Both the position numbers and the translations under genes were made by a program. Below the pieces are notes generated by a model. That model was not told the origin of the DNA, ran no database searches, and was given only the letters and a program-made list of their open reading frames with translations. Shown piece after piece: positions 10,701 through 19,811 of a stretch of DNA of 64,000 nucleotides (positions are counted from its first letter, which is position 1; each line of letters opens with the position of its first letter). Source of the stretch: Paramoeba atlantica (lineage: Eukaryota > Discosea); contig CDRNVI010000168.1 in the NCBI GenBank assembly GCA_977017575.1, positions 62,001 to 126,000 on the forward strand. Direction: 5' to 3'.

Positions 10701-11024
10701 AAAAGAAAAACAACGAAAAGCGAAGAAAAAAAAAAGAGAAAAGAAAAAAGAAAAAAAGAAATACAAAGATCTTGGCGAAGTTCTTGAAATGCAGATTGTT
10801 TGAAAGAAAAAGGAAGACTGTTCCAAACCGAAAAGAACATCTTTCTCTTTTCTGTCTCTGTTTTTTTTTGTTTTCATTCCAAAAAAAGAAACGAAAAAAG
10901 AAAGAAAAAGAAAAAAAAAGAAAAAAAAAGAAAAAAAACCATCTGAAACTGATTCAAGACTCTCACAACCAATCAACAAAAACAAAAAACAGAACAAAAA
11001 AAAGAGCTTTTCTCTCTTCATCAT
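7794..11024 (-). CDS. Prolyl 4-hydroxylase-like 2-oxoglutarate/Fe(II) oxygenase, 14 exons
   Basis: Model (minus): 11024-10940, 10851-10765, 10619-10550, 10334-10185, 10064-10002, 9655-9552, 9344-9262, 9135-9079, 8942-8884, 8780-8660, 8515-8473, 8378-8209, 8127-7990, 7886-7794; 440 residues, all phases agree. It starts with a signal peptide (LFFLFCFLFLLIGC). The C-terminal half is a classic P4H domain: ILSHEECDQI, then RYPPKGHYYFHTDS with the iron-binding HxD, YLTQPTGGGYTAFPH, PPKKGSAALFYDV, the distal iron His in THAGCD, and a GVEKVIMNQWYR ending. Expected role: hydroxylation of prolines in secreted proteins. The N-terminal 200 residues are not recognised. The intron after ILSHE needs a GC donor (9261). 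Introns are nearly pure pyrimidine on the coding strand. Confidence 0.85.
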
Positions 11025-11187
11025 TTTTCTCCGCCACTCCTTTTTTCTCTTTTCAAAAAACTTTGTTGGAATGATTTCTTTGAGATTTCTGTGAAATTTC
11101 ATCCAAGTTTTCTTTATTTTTTGGGTTTCTTTTTTTTTTTCTTTTTTCTTTTTTCTTTTTGGGTTCTTTGCTCGAGTTTTCAAGAAG
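11025..11187. promoter_or_regulatory. Short divergent promoter region
   Basis: 163 bases separate the starts of the hydroxylase (minus) and the unknown gene (plus). T- and A-runs only; no recognised element. A shared bidirectional promoter is inferred from spacing. Confidence 0.35.
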
Positions 11188-11715
11188 ATGGAAAAGGAAC
11201 AAGAGGATGAGAAGGAAAAGAAAAACCAGGGGAGCAAAAAATCACAAAAAGGAAAGAAAGGAGAGAAAAAGAAATATTTAGTTGTTGGATGTGGCTATAC
11301 AACCCGATTTTTGAAGGAACATGAGATCGTAACAAACCAGAAACTCGTCTTTCTGAGTGATTATGGGATTGGGGATGTTATTTTTCGAAGACCTTTGGAT
11401 TTTTTACAAATTGAAGAAGTGATGGATCAATTTTCTGTTTCTCGATGTGGAACAATTTGTTTTGAATTGACTGAAGATAATTCGATTCTTGGGATCCTCG
11501 ACAGTTTGGTGGCGTATCACCATTGTGGGTTCTTTTTTTATAAGGAGGTCTATGGGTCCAAAAGTTATGACAAACATCGATTGATTCAAGAGGAAGATTT
11601 TTATCATTTTCAAGAAGTGAAAGACCAGATTTATTATGGGACACTTTATCAATGTGAAGTATTGAACGGAGTTGTTGATGTTATTTCTCTTCGTTTTGAT
11701 ACTGAGAGTGGTTAA
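11188..11715 (+). CDS. Hypothetical 175-residue protein with Lys-rich N-terminus
   Basis: Intronless and not recognised. The first 30 residues are almost all Lys, Glu, Gln and Gly; after KKKYLVVGCGYTTRF the protein looks globular. The YLVVGCGY strand-loop start and a later GTICFELTEDNSIL segment loosely recall the beta-strand/P-loop and VLVYSVTD parts of Ras-like folds, but no nucleotide-binding motif (GxxxxGK, DxxG, NKxD) is present. It lies directly before the Rho-like array, so it could be a far-diverged relative; this is speculation. Strong codon organisation and a clean stop support a real gene. Confidence 0.55.
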   Translation: MEKEQEDEKEKKNQGSKKSQKGKKGEKKKYLVVGCGYTTRFLKEHEIVTNQKLVFLSDYGIGDVIFRRPLDFLQIEEVMDQFSVSRCGTICFELTEDNSILGILDSLVAYHHCGFFFYKEVYGSKSYDKHRLIQEEDFYHFQEVKDQIYYGTLYQCEVLNGVVDVISLRFDTESG

Positions 11716-12117
11716 GATGGTTGGGAAAGGGGGAGGTTTCCCTTCACAAACTACAAGAGAAAAAAATGTGATGTGTTTTATTCTTCACTTTAGATTTTTC
11801 TTTGGATTTGTGAGTTGTTGAAGGAAAAACTCAATCTTTGGGAACGAGCCGTGGTTGGGGGAGGAAAAAGAGAAAAGGTTTTTGTCCCCCTTTGTGGAGA
11901 TTGTTTGTTATTTCTTGATCTCCAAAATAAAACACATCATTATTGGAAGGTTCGAATGAATTTTTTTACTGTGAAATTCACCCAAATTCTTTTTGGTTTT
12001 CGTTTTGGAGGAGTTTCGGAGAAAGCGCTTCTCTTTTCCATTCGCTCGTTTGCATCAAAAAAACAAATCGAGAAGACCAACTTTCTTTTTTCATCTTTGA
12101 GTCTTCGAGAAAGAAGG

Positions 12118-12821
12118 ATGGGGAGCTCTTCATCAAAGAAGAAGCAACCGCGAAACAGACCCCAAGACCTGAAGTTGATGGTTGTTGGTGATCGTGCGGT
12201 TGGAAAGACTTCCCTCCTCTTTACTTCCATAACAAATGACTTTCCAGAGGAACACATCCCAACTGTTTTTGATAACTATTCCACAAATTGTTTCTACCAA
12301 AACACACAATTTGAAATTGGTCTTTGGGGTTCATTTTCTTTTTCTTCCAATCATTCTTGTTATTTTTCTCTTTCTCTTATTCTAACGTTGATTCCACAGA
12401 CACAGCTGGAGACGAAGTCTATGACCGCCTTCGTCCTCTTTCATACCCAGGAACAGATATATTTTTTTTGTGTTATTCAGTTGAAGATTCATGTTCTCTT
12501 GAAAACATCAAAGCAAAATGGCTCCCAGAGATTCACCAACACTGTCCCCCCAATACACCATTTATTGTTGTTGGGTTGAAGACTGATCTTCGTGATGATG
12601 AAGAGACGATTGAACAATTAAAACAAACAAAAAGGAACATGGTATCTCAAGAAGAAGGTCTGAGATTTGCATTGGAAGTTGGAGCAAGTCAATACATGGA
12701 GTGTTCTTCCAAAACATTTGAAGGGTTGAAAGAGGTTTTTGAGATGGTCAACCATGTTATGTTTGATGAACAACCTCCATTACTCACCCCAACTTACAAT
12801 GTCAAAGGAGCAAAAAGATGA
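12118..12821 (+). CDS. Atypical Rho/Rac-like GTPase, copy 1 (G12R, Q61D equivalents)
   Basis: 210 residues from exons 12118-12328 and 12400-12821. Clear Rho family features: PTVFDNY switch [30 protein letters not shown] (Rho insert region) and [13 protein letters not shown]. The P-loop is GDRAVGKT, so the residue matching Rac Gly12 is Arg. Switch II reads DTAGDE, so Gln61 is Asp. Both changes abolish or slow GTP hydrolysis in known Ras/Rho proteins, so a constitutively GTP-bound or GAP-insensitive protein is inferred. It starts MGSSSSKKK (myristoylation plus basic patch) and ends VKGAKR with no CAAX box. G4 is LKTD in place of TKxD. Tandem with copies at 14708 and 15508. Confidence 0.9.
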
Positions 12822-12936
12822 GCAAAAAAACAAACCAACCTTGTGGGAGATAATTGGTGTTCCAATTGTTCTTGGTTGTTTATTGTTGGTCGGTTTGTTG
12901 TTGGGTGTGTTGGTGTGTGGATGTTTGTCTGAATGA
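12739..12936 (+). other. Overlapping frame encoding a transmembrane tail after Rho-like copy 1
   Basis: In another frame across the end of copy 1 and beyond its stop, the sequence reads KPTLWEIIGVPIVLGCLLLV followed by more Leu/Val/Gly and ends CGCLSE. This is a convincing single membrane helix with juxtamembrane cysteines. Loss of one A in the A-run at about 12813-12817 would fuse it to the GTPase in place of the present stop. It may be a lost, alternative or error-masked C-terminal anchor. Copies 2 and 3 do not have it. Confidence 0.4.
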
Positions 12937-13498
12937 TTGAGATTTTGGTTTTTGACATTTTCTTTCCAAAGAAGATCTCGTATGGCATGAGAAAAGCCAT
13001 TCGCTCAACAGACGTCGACACAGATTTGTTTTTCTCTTCAACCTCAGAACCGCTCACTGCAGAGATTCACACAGCAGGATTAATTTTCCTTCTCGTCCTG
13101 TCTTGATGGTCGATCAAAAGCTCCACCTTCTTTCCAAAAATTAAACCATGCCCACCAGCGGTCCTTGTACCCCTTAATATTTCTGCTGCCTGATCACTCA
13201 CTCATTTTTCTCTTCTTAAAACCTTCCCCTTCCCCTCTTTCCCTTTGCCAAATAATAAAATTCCACAACAAATTTTTTGGTTGCGAGGGGGTTTTTTTTA
13301 TTTTTAATTTGGAAGAGTTTGGGTTGTTTTGAAATAACAAAAAGACTCCAATCCCGAGAGTTTTCCATTCAAAATTATTTCTCGTTGAACTTTCTTATGA
13401 TTTTTTGGAGAAGAAAGAATAGAGGAAGAAAGAAAAGAAAAAAGAAAAGAAAAAAGAAAAATCCCAAGAGTTGAATTGAAAATATCCGAAAATTCAGG
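12822..13498. other. Intergenic, apart from the membrane-tail frame
   Basis: After the membrane-helix frame ending at 12936, no coding signal is seen up to the polyglutamine membrane-protein gene. Ends with an A/G-rich tract at 13400-13460. Confidence 0.5.
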
Positions 13499-14385
13499 AT
13501 GACAAGAACCGATAATGGAACGGGTGAAATCGAATTGGATTCCTTCCTCCCAGACGAAAGTGAACTCCAGCGACAAGTCCAAGCCCTCGAACAAGAAAGA
13601 CAACAACAAGAGCAGCAACAACAACAACAACAACAACAATGGGCACTCAAAAGACAAATATTTGATTGGAAAACATATTTCCCAACACAACAAGAATTGA
13701 ATGAGAATCCTTCTGTGAAAATACTCTTTTCAGTGTTTCTCGTTCTTGTTTGGGGTTCTTTTAGTTGTTCTTTTTTTCTTCATGGAACGAACAGAGCGAC
13801 TGCATATTATGGTTCGTTTGCCCTTGTTGGGGTTCATGAAATTTTGACTCTTTTGAGGTTTTTCTTTTCTTTCTTTTCTTTCTTTTCTGCATTCTGAGGT
13901 CTTTTTCTCAAATCATTTTTTTCTTTTTTAGATTCCAAAAAGATAAGACCGAAAAAGGAATTCGCCTTCGAAGCTCCTATTTTTTAATGTTTCTATTATG
14001 TTGTGTTTACTTCTTCTTTGTTCTTTTTGATACTCTACTGAAACAATGTTCTGACCACTCCAATGATTGCCATTGTGGGAATCCTCTTACGCTTTTATTT
14101 TTAATCTTGCTTGACTTTTCAGTTGCAACTTTCAAGTTATCCCCTTTTTGGGCTCTTTCATCTCTTCCTTTGGTACTTGTTGCTCTCCTTGAAATCGTTT
14201 CTCTTTTTTTTGGAAGAAAAGTTTCTTTCAAGAATCCTCGGTGGGTATCATCCTTAACTGTGGGTGTACTTGGCATTCCCAGTGCGATTGGCAGTTTAAC
14301 GATGGCCGGTTTCTTCTTGGTTGGCATCTTGTTGCTCCTTTTTGATGTTTGTACTCCCGGTGGACACATGAATTATATTCAATAA
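13499..14385 (+). CDS. Polyglutamine, multi-spanning membrane protein of unknown function
   Basis: 270 residues from exons 13499-13857 and 13932-14385. The N-terminus is hydrophilic with a Gln-rich run (QERQQQEQQQ and on, about residues 33-47). It is followed by about six hydrophobic segments (for example SVKILFSVFLVLVWGSF, TLLFLILLDFSVATF and the last, AGFFLVGILLLLFDV). A Cys/His-containing loop (CSDHSNDCHCGN) sits between the second and third helices. No family recognised. It is inserted between two members of the Rho-like array, so it marks the limit of each duplication unit. Confidence 0.7.
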
Positions 14386-14707
14386 TTCGATCAAATAATT
14401 TCTCAGAGAAAGTCAAAAAATGAAACTCAATTTGAGTTGGAATGCAACTCTCTCCCCTCACACCATCCTTCTTCAAAAGAACCTGAAAAACAAAGCAAAG
14501 AAGTTATTTCAGACTTGACAATTTATCAACCAATAACAAAAAAATGAAAAGAGTTGAGAATTGAACTTGACGCTCTGACACATAATTTTTCCTTTTTATT
14601 CTTTTTCCTTTTGGTTTCAGAGAAAGTGGGTTCACTTTTTTCCATTCGAATTCAAAACAAATACCTGACCAACAACTTCCTAATTTTGGTTTTTCATTTG
14701 AGAGAGG
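14386..14707. other. Intergenic upstream of Rho-like copy 2
   Basis: No gene seen. The last bases before copy 2 resemble those before copy 1 in the gagaaagaaggatgggg-type context. This suggests the start region was copied with the gene. Confidence 0.5.
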
Positions 14708-15413
14708 ATGGGGGGCTCTTCATCAAAGAAGAAGCAACCGCGAAACAGACCCCAAGACCTGAAGTTGACGGTTGTCGGTGATGGTGCGGTTGGAAAGACT
14801 TGCCTCCTTATTACTTACACATCCAATGCCTTTCCAGAGGAATACGTCCCAACTGTTTTTGATAACTTCTCCGCAAATTGTTTCTACCAAGACACACCAT
14901 TCCAACTTGGTCTTTGGGGTTCATTTTCTTTATCTTTCAATCTCTCTGTTTTTTTCCCCTCTCTTTCTCTTCAACTCTAACGTTCTTTCCACAGACACAG
15001 CTGGAGCAGATGAGTATGACTGCCTTCGTGCTCTTGTATACCCAGGAACAAACATCTTTTTTGTGTGTTATTCAGTTGAGGATTCATGTTCTCTTGAAAA
15101 CATCAAAACGAAATGGATCCCAGAGATTCACCACTGCTGCCCTGATACACCATTTATTGTTGTTGGGTTGAAGACTGATCTTCGTGATGATGAAGAGACG
15201 ATTGAACGATTAAAACAAACAAAAAGGAACATGGTATCTCAAGAAGAAGGTCTGGGATTTGCGTCGGAAGTTGGAGCAAGTCAATACATGGAGTGTTCTT
15301 CCAAAACATTTGAAGGGTTGAAAGAGGTTTTTGAGATGGTCAACCATGTTATGTTTGATGAACAACCTCCATTACTCACCCCAACTTACAATGTCAAAGG
15401 AGCAAAAAGGTAA
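14708..15413 (+). CDS. Atypical Rho/Rac-like GTPase, copy 2 (normal P-loop, Q61A equivalent)
   Basis: 209 residues, exons 14708-14918 and 14995-15413. This is the least diverged of the three copies: the P-loop [11 protein letters not shown] and switch I VPTVFDNF are canonical for Rho/Rac. Switch II is DTAGADEYD, so the catalytic Gln61 position is Ala. It starts MGGSSSKKK and ends VKGAKR, again with an N-myristoylation pattern and no CAAX cysteine. Its stop (AGG-TAA) lies in a sequence resembling a 5' splice site (AG|gtaaca), so a hidden 3' exon cannot be excluded, but the next gene begins about 95 bases later. Confidence 0.9.
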
Positions 15414-15507
15414 CAAAAAATAAAAAGAAAAAACAAATACAATTTTTTGAGGTCTTTTTTTGGGAGGACTTTTTCGTCTTGGAAGAGAGAGAGAGAGAGA
15501 GAGAAGG

Positions 15508-16211
15508 ATGGGGGGCTCTCCATCAAAGAAGAGACGGCTAAAGAGACCTCGGAACCTGAAGTTGGTGGTTGTTGGTGATCGTGCGGTTGGAAAGACTTCC
15601 CTCCTCTTTACTTACACAACAAATGCCTTTCCTGAGGCAGACATTCTGACTGTTTTTCAAAACTACCCTGCAAATTGTTTCTACCAAGGTGCACCATTTG
15701 AAATTGGTCTTTGGGGTTCGTTTTCTTTTTCTTCCAATCTCTCTATTTTTTTTTTCTCTCTTTCTCTTATTCTAACATTCTTTCCACAGACACAGCTGGA
15801 GACGAAGTCTATGACCACCTTCGTCCTCTTGCATACCCAAGAACAGACATCTTTTTTGTGTGTTATTCAGTTGAGGATTCATGTTCTCTTGAAAACATCA
15901 AAACGAAATGGATCCCAGAGATTCACCAACACTGTCCCGATACACCATTTATTGTTGTTGGGTTGAAGACTGATCTTCGTGATGATGAAGAGACGATTGA
16001 ACGATTACGACAAACAAAAGGGCACATGGTATCTCAAGAAGAAGGTCTGAAACTTGCATTGGAAGTTGGAGCAAGTCAATTCATGGAGTGTTCCTCCAAA
16101 ACATTCGAAGGGTTGAAAGAGGTTTTTGAGAGGATTGGTCTTGTCATGTTTGATGAACAACCTCCACCAATCATCGCTCCGACTTACAATGTCAAAGGAG
16201 CAAAAAGGTAA
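15508..16211 (+). CDS. Atypical Rho/Rac-like GTPase, copy 3 (G12R, Q61D equivalents)
   Basis: 209 residues, exons 15508-15715 and 15790-16211. P-loop GDRAVGKT (Gly12 to Arg) and switch [11 protein letters not shown] (Gln61 to Asp) match copy 1. Switch I is further altered (ILTVFQNY; the effector Asp38 position is Gln). N-terminus [10 protein letters not shown] has a stronger basic patch after the glycine. It ends VKGAKR. The intron and second exon are nearly identical to those of copies 1 and 2, pointing to recent duplication or gene conversion, while the first exon has diverged most. Only about 95 bases separate it from copy 2, with an (ag)n tract just before the start. Confidence 0.9.
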
Positions 16212-16552
16212 CAAAAAAAAAACAAATCTTGTGGTGAAAACAAAACTTTCAATTCTCCAAGGAGGAAAGGCTTGAAAAAACCTCAGAGAAAACAAACTTT
16301 TGGAAACAAGAAGAATCAAAAACAAAAAATTCTTCTGAGCCAAGTAAGAAACAACCACAAAATGACTTTTGACGTTTTGAGGACGTCTTTCTCAGACATC
16401 CAGAGAATGTCCGAACAAAAAGTTTTGCATTCTTTTTTTGTCTTTCTTTCTCTCCTTTCTTTCTCTCCCTCTCCCTCTTCTTTCTTTCTTTCTTTCGGCT
16501 CTCTCTGGCTTTCTCGGTTGCTCTGTGAATTGAGCAATGATTCGTTTTTTCA
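16212..16552. other. Intergenic, no gene seen
   Basis: AT-rich spacer with a CT-rich tract (16440-16500) just before the sulfotransferase gene. No other signal. Confidence 0.55.
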
Positions 16553-17569
16553 ATGCGTGACGAAGTAATTTTAATCTTTTTGGTTTTCATCTGTTTGAGA
16601 TTGGGTGTGGAGATTGAAGATGTCTCAACAAGAGACTTCTGTTGGCGACGGCCGAGCGAAGTTTCGATCAAAAGGGATGAGTTCTTCGTCATTCATGTTG
16701 GAAAGACTGGGGGAACTTCTGTTGTTGCTTCTGTATCAAAAGCTTTTCACTTAGGAAAGGATTTTCATCTATGTGAACCAACAATGAATGAGATCGGTGA
16801 TCGCCCTGTTTTAATGACAATCCGAGAACCAATTGCACGCGTTCAATCGATTTGGAGATGGAGAAAGTATCAAACGACAGTCTTAGATCATACTGCGTTT
16901 GGTAAAAGTGAGAAAACTCTTTTTCGTTGCTTCCCCTATTTAAATGACTTTTTGGAAGCCAGAGGAAAGTTTGGAAATTTTACCAACACCTCGATATCGA
17001 ACTCTATTTGTCGCCAATTCGCAGAACATTCTTTCGCAGCAACTCCTCATTGGCAATGGGATCATCAGCGATATCTTCGCAACTTTACAGACGATTTTAT
17101 CCAGTCCTATCTCTTTCCTCTTCGACAAACGAATCTTTTGGAAGATTTCTTGGCCTTTTGCAAGTACTTCTCTTTAGATAAACGAAAGTGTTTCGAAGGA
17201 ATGGAGGGTCTCGTGTTTGAGCACCAGAATGAAGAATACCCCACCAAACCCAATGACTTTTATCTTTCAGACGAAGCGAGGGAGTTCCTGGCCTTCGAGC
17301 TACAAGACGATATCAGCACATATAATTATCTTGTGGACATCTTGCATGCCAAAGTTCGGACCATGAAAAATGCATGGCAACCAATGAATTTCACAAGACC
17401 TCTTCCAAATGCGACTCCGATATGGCCTGTGAGACCGATGATTAGCGGACCAAAAAGGCCCCCCCCAAAAAAACCTCCTCTCTCTCCCTCTTTTTCTGTT
17501 CATAACGGAATAGCTCCAAGAAAGTTCGTTTCTCCCTTCAAAAGTAAAAAAGTATTGCACCATCAGTAA
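16553..17569 (+). CDS. Sulfotransferase-family protein (type II membrane, Golgi-type)
   Basis: Intronless, 338 residues. A signal-anchor (VILIFLVFICLRLGV, residues 5-19) is followed by a carbohydrate sulfotransferase-like domain. The 5'-phosphosulfate loop reads HVGKTGGTSVV (family form HxxKTGGTS) and the 3'-phosphate region reads REPIARVQSIWRW (family form RdPxxRxxS). These are the two PAPS-binding signatures. Several NxT/S sequons and paired cysteines fit a luminal domain. The C-terminal 50 residues are Pro/Lys-rich and probably disordered. Expected reaction: transfer of sulfate from PAPS to a glycan in the Golgi; acceptor unknown. Confidence 0.75.
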   Translation: MRDEVILIFLVFICLRLGVEIEDVSTRDFCWRRPSEVSIKRDEFFVIHVGKTGGTSVVASVSKAFHLGKDFHLCEPTMNEIGDRPVLMTIREPIARVQSIWRWRKYQTTVLDHTAFGKSEKTLFRCFPYLNDFLEARGKFGNFTNTSISNSICRQFAEHSFAATPHWQWDHQRYLRNFTDDFIQSYLFPLRQTNLLEDFLAFCKYFSLDKRKCFEGMEGLVFEHQNEEYPTKPNDFYLSDEAREFLAFELQDDISTYNYLVDILHAKVRTMKNAWQPMNFTRPLPNATPIWPVRPMISGPKRPPPKKPPLSPSFSVHNGIAPRKFVSPFKSKKVLHHQ

Positions 17570-17607
17570 AAAAAAAGGTTCAAAAATAATATTCCAAAAT
17601 GATTTTT

Positions 17608-19780
17608 TTACAATTTATCTAGAAATCGACTGAGAGGAGGAATCTCCAATGAAAGACCTTTCCTTTTCCTTATCTCTCTCACAACTCCCCCTGCAAGAGA
17701 AAGAGGATCGAGAGGATCCCCTTCAACCATTCTCCATTGATCAAAAAAACAGATTGGTTGGACTTCACCTTGTGTCATTTTCGCAATTTGTTGGTAAAAT
17801 CCAATTGAACATCGAATCGGAAGATGGAGTCTAAGAGTTCTCTCTGGGATTGCTTGGGTGAATTGGGAGGAGGAAAGAATAATAATTTCTCTCTTTTTGA
17901 ATTCTTTGGAAATGAGATCGAAATGAGATTCAGAACAAGTTAATTCAACAAGATAAATAGGTTCAACAAGGCGAGGACCAGCAGTTAATTGAGAAGCAAA
18001 TAATACCCGCCGTGTAGCAGGGATAATTTGCCCTCCTCCTCGATGAATTGCATCACTCATACCAGCCACATCAACAATATTGTATCGAATACCACGAATT
18101 GGTTCTTCACAAAGAACTCCCTCAGTCGCGCACCATTGAAATGCAGTAATCATCGAATCCTTTCTTTCATTTAAGTATTGGACACATTTTGTTGTGTCAA
18201 TAAGAAAGGAATTGGCAACAGGTCCATTGAAAGCCCAGATTCTTCTCGCTTCTCGTTTTTCCCAATTGTAAGTGTTAACAAGAAGATCGCATGTTTGAGG
18301 TTTAGTTACCTGACCACTACCTTGCACATCTCCCAATTCATTGACTAAATTCTCATCGAGTGGTTCAGCTCGTGCAAAGATTCGATTACGTTTATTCGCT
18401 GACTTAGACATGCACGTTTGCTCAGATAATCGAGAAACAGTTTCGTAATACGAGGGGAAGGGGTCGGTTTTTCGAAGTGGAACTGCTGTCGATCTTTGTA
18501 ACTCAGAGATGGCAGTTCTCAATTGAATTTCGTCAGATCCTCCAATGATAAATTCCCCAGCCTCAGTAACTCGACAGGAAATCCCGCTATCACTTTTGGG
18601 TAACTGGGTCATTCCTGAGAGAAGGAGAGGAACTTGTTCTGGATTCACGAGATCAATAGCAATTCGAAGAACAGGAAGATCATTCTTGATTGGCTTTACT
18701 CGAATAGGAGAAGCTTTCTCTTCTGAAGTTAGAGTTAGAGTGGTCCCAGGTCTCCCCATCCAAGAATGAATTCCGGTAATTGCGATCACATTCCCACAAC
18801 AACACGAGCTGATTCTCTCCTTCACACACCCTGTCGTTACAAGAAGATTTCCCACATTCTTATTTTGTGTTCCTTTGATAAAATTAACCTGTTGGCCCGA
18901 GACGAGAGTCCCAGAAAAAACTCGGCCAAAAACATAAGATTGACTTGAGTAACCATCTTGAATGTTGTGAGAGAGGTAAACGACCAGAGGACCATTTGGA
19001 TCACAATTACGAATTCCTTTCGCGACATCATTTGTCTCTTTGCCTCCATACAAAGTCTTAATCCGATTTTGTTGTGCAAGAAGAGGTGATGGAGAGTGGG
19101 AAGCGATCATTGGAAAAAGAGCACCTGAGAGGGGGAGAAATTTTTGGAGAACAACTTGGAGGAGCTTTCGTCCAGTTAAATTCTTTTCCTCTGTTGTCAA
19201 TTCAATCCCTAATTTCGCAAATTGTTTCTCATACACATCTTTCTTTTTTAATGTGGCTATATTGTAAAAGAGTTTGCGCAATGGTAAAAAGATAAATTGA
19301 CACCACCCCCTATTCAATCTCTTTCCACGCTCATTCAACTCTTTTTTGGTCCATTTTTTTGTTTCAGGATTGTAATAGTTTTCACCCCACAGTTTAGAAA
19401 GAAGCTTCTCTTTTCGGACTCCAAATTTCTTTGAATAAATTTCAGCAAATTTCGAAAGAGTAAACCCAAAACCGTACGACCCTGAACCAAACACAACATT
19501 CCCCTGAACTGGATCCACAATATCTTCTTTCCTTCCTCTTGTGAGATCTCCTTCCCCAACTTGAGGAGAAAACTTCTCAATCAAACAATTCAAATGGTCG
19601 ATTAATAACTTGTAACATTGATAACAATCCTCTGGCTCCATTTCAAACTCTCCAAGCACTCGTTCCATCTTGTTAATCATCAATAATGTTGGGAGAGAAG
19701 AAGGGGTGGACTCAGGAGAGTGGCAGGACGAAAGTGAGGAAGAGGAAGAAGAAGAGGAAGAGGAAGAGGAAGAAGAAGAG

Positions 19781-19811
<31 letters not shown>

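Noticed and set aside
11815-12117. Upstream in-frame extension of Rho-like copy 1
   Set aside because: Copies 2 and 3 start at the equivalent MG(S/G)S codon and the upstream sequence is not shared, so the shorter start is preferred.
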